From assembly GCA_963853835.1 (NCBI GenBank), contig OY970820.1, positions 43,064,907-43,128,906 on the forward strand: a stretch of DNA of 64,000 nucleotides, read 5' to 3'. The notes beneath the pieces were generated by a model. The model was not told where the DNA came from. It made no database searches and saw only the letters and a list, made by a program, of their open reading frames with translations. This DNA comes from Calendula officinalis (taxonomy: Eukaryota; Streptophyta; Magnoliopsida; Asterales; Asteraceae). This document shows positions 57,458 to 64,000 of this stretch, in pieces. Within the stretch, counting starts at the first letter, position 1. The number at the start of each line of letters is the position of its first letter. The position numbers were made by a program, and so were the translations under genes.

Positions 57458-57955
57458 TTATTTTCATATCTTTAAGCTCGTTATCTTTAAGTATTGCAAA
57501 ACAAAACTCAGTAAATTTTCAACTCGATATTTTAAATTTTGTATTTTCATTTAAATATTTCAACACATTATCTAACGGATATTATTATATATTTTGTAAT
57601 TATTATATAAAATTTTAAAACTAAATATGTAAATATATATATCAATTTTAAAACTAAAATTTTGTGATTATTATATTATGCAATATTTTATTTAAAAAGA
57701 AAATAATTTGGTATCTTCATATAATGAGTAAGACTCAATACCATTACTCTTTTGTATTATAACTTTTCTAACTCCTTGCTAGTTTTATTTTATTTGAATA
57801 CCCGTTAAAAAAATTAAACACATAGTAAGCAATGTGTTTCGACATATATCTTTTACATATGAAAGCATTACAAATATTTCTAGTTAGGTTTTTTTTACGT
57901 TACTTAATAACTTGGAATGTTTATGTGATTCATGAATGTTAGCATTAAGTTAAAA

Positions 57956-58160
57956 CATAAAAAAACAAAAAAAAAAAAGATATTCGGCTCAATCTGGTTT
58001 ATTGGGTCCGGTTCAGTAAAAAATATGGCGCTTTAATACAACCCACATCTTGCATAATGACTCGTCTACATCCGATTGGCCCACACTGGTTTTTCGGTCC
58101 AACTGGTCCGACTGGCTGAACCAACCGATTAATCCATCCTGGTCATTAAAATATGGCATA
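57956..58160. repeat. Fragment of CCGGTT-type repeat in foldback centre
   Basis: Phrases such as TATTGGGTCCGGTTCAGT and CCAACTGGTCCGACTGGCTG resemble the ends of the repeats at 26680 and 53621. No boundaries are resolved. Confidence 0.3.
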
Positions 58161-58249
58161 ATACTTTAAGCATCTAATTATCATTTAAATCAATATATAT
58201 TTAATTATAACTATAGATAATTATATGTAGGGTATGGATCAATAGAAAA

Positions 58250-58650
58250 GGGTCCTTATTTGAAGAAGTTGAAGAAGCAATGCATTTTCGTAAAATATAC
58301 ATATATGTATACATATACATACATATATGTATATATACATATATATTCATACCATAGATATACATATGTTCATATTTATACCCTATATATGTATATATAT
58401 ACACATATATATACACATGCATTTTACGTAACTTGCATTTTCAGTCGTAATTTGCATTTTCAATCGGAACTTGCATTTTCATTTATGAAAATGCATATGC
58501 ATACCGTATATACATGTGTGTGTATATATACATATATAGGGCATAATATACGAAAATATTTATATCTATGATATGAATATATATGTATATATACATATAT
58601 GTATATTTTACGAAAATTCATTGCTTCTTCAACTTCTTCAAATAAGGATG
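58250..58650. repeat. AT-rich central palindrome with three 19-bp repeats
   Basis: TCCTTATTTGAAGAAGTTGAAG at 58252 is mirrored by CTTCAACTTCTTCAAATAAGGA ending near 58650, with TACATATATGTATA-type arms inside. Between them ACTTGCATTTTCAGTCGTA-like units occur three times (58430-58480). Confidence 0.8.
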
Positions 58651-58850
58651 TTTCTTTTTTTATCCTTATTCGTCATAGGTATAACCTAAAATGAAAAGTA
58701 TGTAATACGTATTTAAATTGATATATATTTACATATTTAGTTTTAAAATTTTATATATTAATTAAAAAATATATATAATAATATTTGTTAGATAATGTGT
58801 TGAAATATTTAAATGAAAATACAAAATTTAAAATATCGAGTTGAAAATTT

Positions 58851-59406
58851 TAGGGGTGGCAATTTCTGACCCGGCACGAAACCCGACCTGAAACCGACAC
58901 GAAAATAAACAGGTTTGGGTTGAGGTAAAAAATAATTGGGTCAGTCTCGGGTGTAGTCAGCTGACCCGTTTATTAAACAGGTTAGGTTCGGGTCAATGAT
59001 AATTTAAATGGGTCGACCTGCCAACCCGTTTAATTATTAAAATATATTTTAAAAATTATATATTTATACTTAATTTATAGTTTACTAGTTAAAACGTAAT
59101 TAGTAGTTAGATAAAAATAAAAAATATTACTTAGTAATTTGTGTTTAGTATTTTGTTATGAATTTGTGTAATAACAACAACATTTTGACCTGTTTGACCC
59201 GTTTAATTTGTTTGACCTGATAACCTGTTTAACCCGTTTAATTAAATGGGTTATATGGGTTAGGTTTGGGTTGAAGTTAAACAGGTTAGGGTTGAGATAT
59301 CTGACCCGTTTATATAAACAGGTCGGTTTCGGGTTGGACGTTTCTGACCCGTCAACCCGTCAACCCGAACCCGTCAACCCGAACCCGACCTTAATTGCCA
59401 CCCCTA
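58851..59406. mobile_element. hAT-type MITE (TSD GAAAATTT)
   Basis: Perfect 12-bp inverted ends TAGGGGTGGCAA/TTGCCACCCCTA are flanked by identical 8-bp GAAAATTT at 58843-58850 and 59407-59414. The left foldback arm (57508-57540) keeps the empty site. The interior is rich in GGGTTAGG/GACCCG words and non-coding. Confidence 0.95.
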
Positions 59407-59880
59407 GAAAATTTACTGAGTTTTGTTTTGCAATACTTAAAGATAACGAGCTTAAAGATATGAAAATAAGAGATATAAAAACTCTTTTACTCTAAAAGAA
59501 AGTAAATGAAAAAAAGAAAAAAATAAATACATGTAGAGTGAACACACGCATGAAGATAGGGTGGTGGGGACTGTGCGGTGGGAGAGGGGCTCTCAATGTT
59601 TTAATTTCTGTGCACTCATTTTTATTTAAAAAAAATTAATTTGGTATCTCTTAAAGCAAAAGCCGCCCTCGAGAGGCCATTTTTGGCCAAGGCCTCGGGG
59701 AGGCCTTATGTCAGGGAAAATGTCAGACACCCCAAAGCCGGTCTCGGGGAGTCCGGTTTTAAAGTGGAAGCCGACCTCCAGGACTCCAGAAAGCCTATTT
59801 TTAAAAAGCGAAAAAAAAAGAAGGCTATTTGTGAAAACACAGGCCAAAAGAAGCCTATTTCTGAAAAAAAAAAATTCATT

Positions 59881-60457
59881 TTAATAGGCTGCTATACATA
59901 AAGCTTATGACAGATCCATTGTGTGTTGATTTTCTTTAACATTTTACTTGGCATTTAACATGATTAGTAATGGTTTTTAATTAGAAACTTTTATGTTGAA
60001 CCATCATTTTAATCTTTTGCCTTAAAAATCATACAATTTAAAATGTATTGTTTATTTTGAATCGGATGAAATATTATATTTTAATGGGATGTCCTAACTT
60101 ATGCATTTATTAAACATCTATTTTCTTTTAAAAAATATATAAATAGACTTTATTTGAGTAAGGTTAGCGCCAACTGCATGGTATATTAAAATGGTTGCAT
60201 CACCACACCGGGTGCAGTGTGAGAGATGTTTAGCGCCACTTCAGCGGCGGAAAAAATAATGCATGAGAAAGAAGATCATAGATTGTTTTTCTTTTTCTTT
60301 TTTTGTATTTTGCGACTAATGGCTATTTTGGTGGGTATCAAATAGATACTTCAGGTTTAATTGAGTGAAAGGTATTTAAGTGTGTGAATGTGAAATGTGA
60401 TGATGATGTGATGAAGTCGCCCTTTGGCCGGGCCCCTCTGACGCGTTCCTCCCTATT
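59881..60457. other. Intergenic DNA, no gene recognised
   Basis: Contains GC-richer fragments (60165-60250, 60410-60450) that look like a degraded Harbinger-type MITE, but inverted ends were not confirmed. Confidence 0.35.
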
Positions 60458-62466
60458 TGTCACACCCCGCCAAAAATGGTTTACGGAAGAACGGGCATGG
60501 ACATTTTGAGTAACACAAGCATATGATTATTGTAAACAATAATTGTTTAAAACTTCACAAAAGTTTGAAATAAAGTAATATCACAAAAATTAACGTAAAT
60601 GAAATAACTTAAATCCAAAAGACATAGTTTTAAAATGATTTGTGATCGTGGCATCTTGACACATGTATGCTTGTTATCCAATGCTATTAAGACTCGTGCT
60701 TCAACTTAGTTACCTGAAAAATATATGAAAAATGATCAACAAAATTGTTGAGTGAATCCACAGGTTTAATATGAGTTTTGGAAACCCATGTTTTTGTGTG
60801 CCAATAAGGCATAAAGTGTATAATAACGTAACTTTGTAAATAGTTTGAAAACCAAAGTTTCAATGTGCCAACCATGGCATAAATTGGATGATGATATAAT
60901 AAGTTGTATGATGATATAACGTTTGAAAATGATGTGCCACCACGGGCAATAGTATGATAAAATGTGATGTGTAAAAACATATAAATATGTAGAAAAGCCA
61001 TGACTGATATCCATTGAAATGTCAACCCTAAGTCCATAACCAAAACTACCAACTCTAAATGATGTTACCGTATCTAAGATATACACTCCCTGATTTGATC
61101 ACACTGTGGGAGGGGGAGTATCAACTGATAGTACTATCTGCATATCCAGGGCCTAGTCGCAACTACCTAATGATTATGTGTGTAAGCATCTAATGATGTT
61201 GTTATGCACTACACCTAAACTTAGTTCGAGCATAAGGATTGATTGTCATGTTTTGAAATATGTATCATCATAAGTAAAATAAACGGTTATGAAGCATGTA
61301 AATATTGAATAAACAGTTGATATATTTTTCACCCCAAAGTTGTAAAACAGTAAATGAGTAAAAGGGGGCTGTGGACTCACCTGATGCAATGCTAGCCAAA
61401 ATCACAAACAATAACGTGCGGTCTCCAACCACAATGATCCTAGCGTCCTAAACGCATAAGAAATAATGTATGAGTGACGGTCTCAACGACACGCCTAAAT
61501 TAAATGATGCATAAATGATTCCCTGGGGAATTTAGACTTGAGCGATACGTTGGTGACATCGTAATTATGTGTTTTTAAGTACGTTGTTTTAAATACATAA
61601 TTTCTCGTGTAAAAGGGTAAACTTTTTGTTGAAACTATATGGTCTATATGGTTCGAGAGATGATAGTAACCATTAAAACAAATATAATTTAATTAATAAC
61701 TTACTAGTTAGTTGATTAATTTAATTAGAAAATTTATCAAACTTTTATTTAAACACGTCCGTTAGTTCAATACCACTGAAATTAATTTATAATAAGTAGA
61801 TAATATATATAATTTATAAATATTTATCAAACATATATTAAATATAAAAAAAACTAAAATCTGATTTAATCATAAGATTCGGACTCAACAGCCTGTTGGA
61901 CCAGAATTTTAATTAGTGTTGGGCTAAAACAAAAGTAATATTGGGCTTAAAGGAAAAACGATACTAGACTTAAAACACAAATGGCTTAACATTATAAAAG
62001 GTTGTCTTGGATTATAAAATGGGCTAACAGAAAATGGCTGGCAATGCTTTTGGGTTATTGTATGCGACGACCAGTAACACCAAAATAACTCCGGCAGCTC
62101 TAAGGCTGCCGGCGATTTACGATTTTAGCCAACAAAAATATAGCTTTATAATACTCACACCTAAACACGTTAAATGATACCCAGTTTCGAAAAAAATATT
62201 AGATAAATAACTATGACTAATTAAGGATGGCGATGGTGTGTTGTCCGTAGACACTCACGAGAACACACACATTATTGTGTGTATTTCCGCCGGAATCATG
62301 AAACACAGAAAACATAAACAACGATTTAACATTTACGACTTAAAGTATTACGTGATCAAGAAAATATGAAACACAAAACAGTCAAGAGATTATACCGAGC
62401 GAGATTTGAGCGAGCGACCGGGAGATCAGGAAGACTTGTCGCCGGAGGGGACTATGATCGCCGGAC
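60458..62466 (-). repeat. Gypsy-type LTR (solo or truncated)
   Basis: The plus strand opens TGTCACACCCCGCC, the reverse complement of a common Gypsy LTR 3' end. A GTGGACTCACCTGATGC phrase at 61370 parallels the ACTCACCTTAGCC phrase of the Gypsy LTR at 4050. No primer site lies to its left and no coding domain is inside. The right side is cut by a Copia LTR at 62467, so the other LTR end is unseen. Confidence 0.5.
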
Positions 62467-63177
62467 TGTTGGAAATAATAATGGGTTATTTGCAAGTTGG
62501 TAAATTTCCTATTATTATGAGAGTTGTGGAGCTTAATATTTTATGAACATCTTTTGTATGTCATAACCATTGACACTAAATGTCATAATATGTGACATAA
62601 TGTTGAATTAATCAAGAGTTACAAAACTCTTGGTTTGAATGTCATTATGGTACTTCAAGGCATGAGAGCCTATATAAACAACATCTAGTTGTGAAGTTCT
62701 ACACACCAAAATTCATAAGCTCTCCTCTCATATGCTCTCTTCTCATGATGTTGTGTTTTGATATCATCATGTGTTTCCAAGTAATCACTTTGTGTTGTCG
62801 GTAATTCTAGTGCTGTAGAATAATACTGATAAACTGCATCAAATCCTGGGGTTCTACGTTGAGGCTTGCAGCATATAGAGCGCGTAAAAACCTTAAAGGA
62901 CAGGAATTACAATTCCGTGCGGTTCGTTCTTCATCAACATTCAGGTTTGATTGTTCCATTTGGTTCTTTCTTTTTTGTTGATTATGATATTGAATTATCA
63001 ATATCAAATACGGTTTTAATATCGTAATTGTCTAATTATTTAATCACCGAATATTTAATCTAAACAACAATCTTTAAGGTTTTTATTTTGTTATATATTA
63101 TTGTGTATATATACACATATTTTCTTTTATAAAATATTCGGTGATTAATAAAACATTGAGATATTGTGTCAATGGTT

Positions 63178-63246
<69 letters not shown>

Positions 63247-64000
63247 TAGAGTTCATTATGTGAATGTTTAATATATATATTCATGTTATGGAATAGTTTT
63301 AAAAGTGATTATTATGACTATTAAGTTCAACTTTTATGAGTTACATTTTTTCTAATCATGGCTATTTAATATATGTATTTTAATGTTTTGACATAATTAA
63401 ATATCTATTTTAATCTAATGGACAAGTTAAAACAAAAGGTTTTTTCTCATCTAAAGTGGGTGTTATATGAATTATCATGCTTATGGTTGAAGCATTATAA
63501 CTGATTTAATTATTATTTTTTGTATATAGATTATTTCAAGATACTTTTATCTTTGAAAAGTATACTATTTGAAAAATCATGATTATACAAAATAGATAAT
63601 TTTAGTGTTAAACGGAATCTTTCCAGCTGTGTATCATTAAGCATTGTATTGAACCTATAAGTGGAATAAATTATCAGTCATCCCCAAATAGGCTCACCTA
63701 TTCTTATTACAATGTCTAGGAAAGTTAAAGGCGGTTTTTCTGACTCCAAATGGGGGTGGTTCCGATACGCACTAGCGCTGTCTACCCTCACCGTCTTCCT
63801 GGTTGGATTCGAATAGAGCTACCGAAAAGGGTTGACTAAATAATGTTTTCCTTGAATGTGGTTAAATACTTGGAGTTTCACAAATTTGAGGACTACTCTT
63901 TGGATGTTTTGTCGAAACACTTCCTTATTGAGAAGGAAAATCTCATAAGAGATCAAAAGAGTAAAGTCAGATTGAGTGTGTACCACATGTCAGGTGGGAG
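62467..64000 (+). mobile_element. Copia element D, 5' end only
   Basis: TGTTGGAAATAATAATGGG begins a Copia-like LTR with a TATA box (CTATATAAACA, 62670). The LTR end and primer site were not recognised. At the window edge (63866-64000) one frame reads EDYSLDVLSKHFLIEKENLI, like the helix preceding the zinc knuckle in Copia gag, so a decayed gag probably starts here. The remainder is outside the window. Confidence 0.5.
63179..63242. repeat. (TA)n microsatellite
   Basis: About 32 uninterrupted TA units inside Copia D. Confidence 0.95.

Larger units (their letters stand above)
56040..59880. mobile_element. Long-TIR foldback element with an insertion in each arm
   Basis: The left arm 56040-56464 plus 57458-57655 is the inverted copy of the right arm 58700-58850 plus 59407-59880, over 600 bp per arm once the inserts are discounted. 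Shared landmarks are CAGAAATAGGCTTC, the GGCCTC/GAGGCC-rich block, GAGAGGGGCTCTCAA, ATGAAGAGAGGGTGG-like text, and CTCAGTAAATTTTCAAC. The centre (57656-58700) has a second palindrome. No transposase or clear TSD; superfamily unassigned. Confidence 0.8.

Noticed and set aside
58201..58571. Tyr/Ile-rich ORFs in the foldback centre
   Set aside because: Translations of TATATACATA repeats.
62807..63284. Minus-strand ORFs near the (TA)n tract
   Set aside because: Mostly a translated TA repeat.

Overview
The window is plant nuclear DNA, most likely from an asterid eudicot and probably Asteraceae. The signs are AT-rich intergenic DNA, split genes with GT-AG introns, plant Ty1/Copia and Ty3/Gypsy elements, Stowaway, MULE, hAT, Harbinger and Helitron-like elements, tRNA-derived SINEs, and a SIRE-type Copia whose accessory ORF resembles one I recall from Asteraceae genomes. 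Only three host genes can be supported. The rest is transposable elements, often nested, and unassigned AT-rich sequence.

Layout. (1) 1-20303 is a nest: a decayed SIRE-type Copia (+ strand) carries a Gypsy element (- strand, 1-4917) in its integrase and a second Copia ('A', - strand, 10791-18786, TSD AATAG) in its long accessory ORF. (2) 20726-23278 holds a putative Helitron with a nested Stowaway MITE, then a foldback MULE with a perfect 9-bp TSD. (3) 24220-26580 is an OTU-domain cysteine protease gene (- strand, five coding exons, 304 aa, OTU4-like). (4) 26580-37330 holds a poly(A)-bearing repeat, a SINE with a 17-bp TSD, a truncated MULE carrying a PPR gene fragment, a decayed Copia without pol ('B'), a MULE end and a second Stowaway. 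(5) 38419-42614 has a second SINE and a bHLH gene (+, seven coding exons, 301 aa, bHLH60-like). (6) 44180-55712 is a GH28 polygalacturonase-like gene (+, three exons, 476 aa). Its first intron contains an apparently intact Copia ('C', 44865-52793) with LTRs that look identical; its second intron contains an old repeat split by a Pack-MULE with another PPR fragment. (7) About 56040-59880 is a long-TIR foldback element, each arm of which was hit by a different DNA transposon (Harbinger-like and hAT-like). (8) 60458-64000 is a Gypsy-type LTR cut by another Copia that runs off the window.

OTU4-like, bHLH60-like and polygalacturonase-like genes lie in the order I recall for the consecutive Arabidopsis loci At3g57810, At3g57800 and At3g57790, so this looks like a conserved gene island inflated by transposons. 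I see no evidence of a prokaryotic-type gene cluster, CRISPR array or organellar block. The most unusual signals are: the young Copia inside the polygalacturonase gene beside a triplicated splice acceptor; the foldback whose two arms act as built-in empty-site controls; the roughly 1,213-codon accessory ORF of the SIRE element, decayed only by stop codons; and short motifs conserved between otherwise divergent Copia families. Exon boundaries, alignments and mismatch counts were made by eye.
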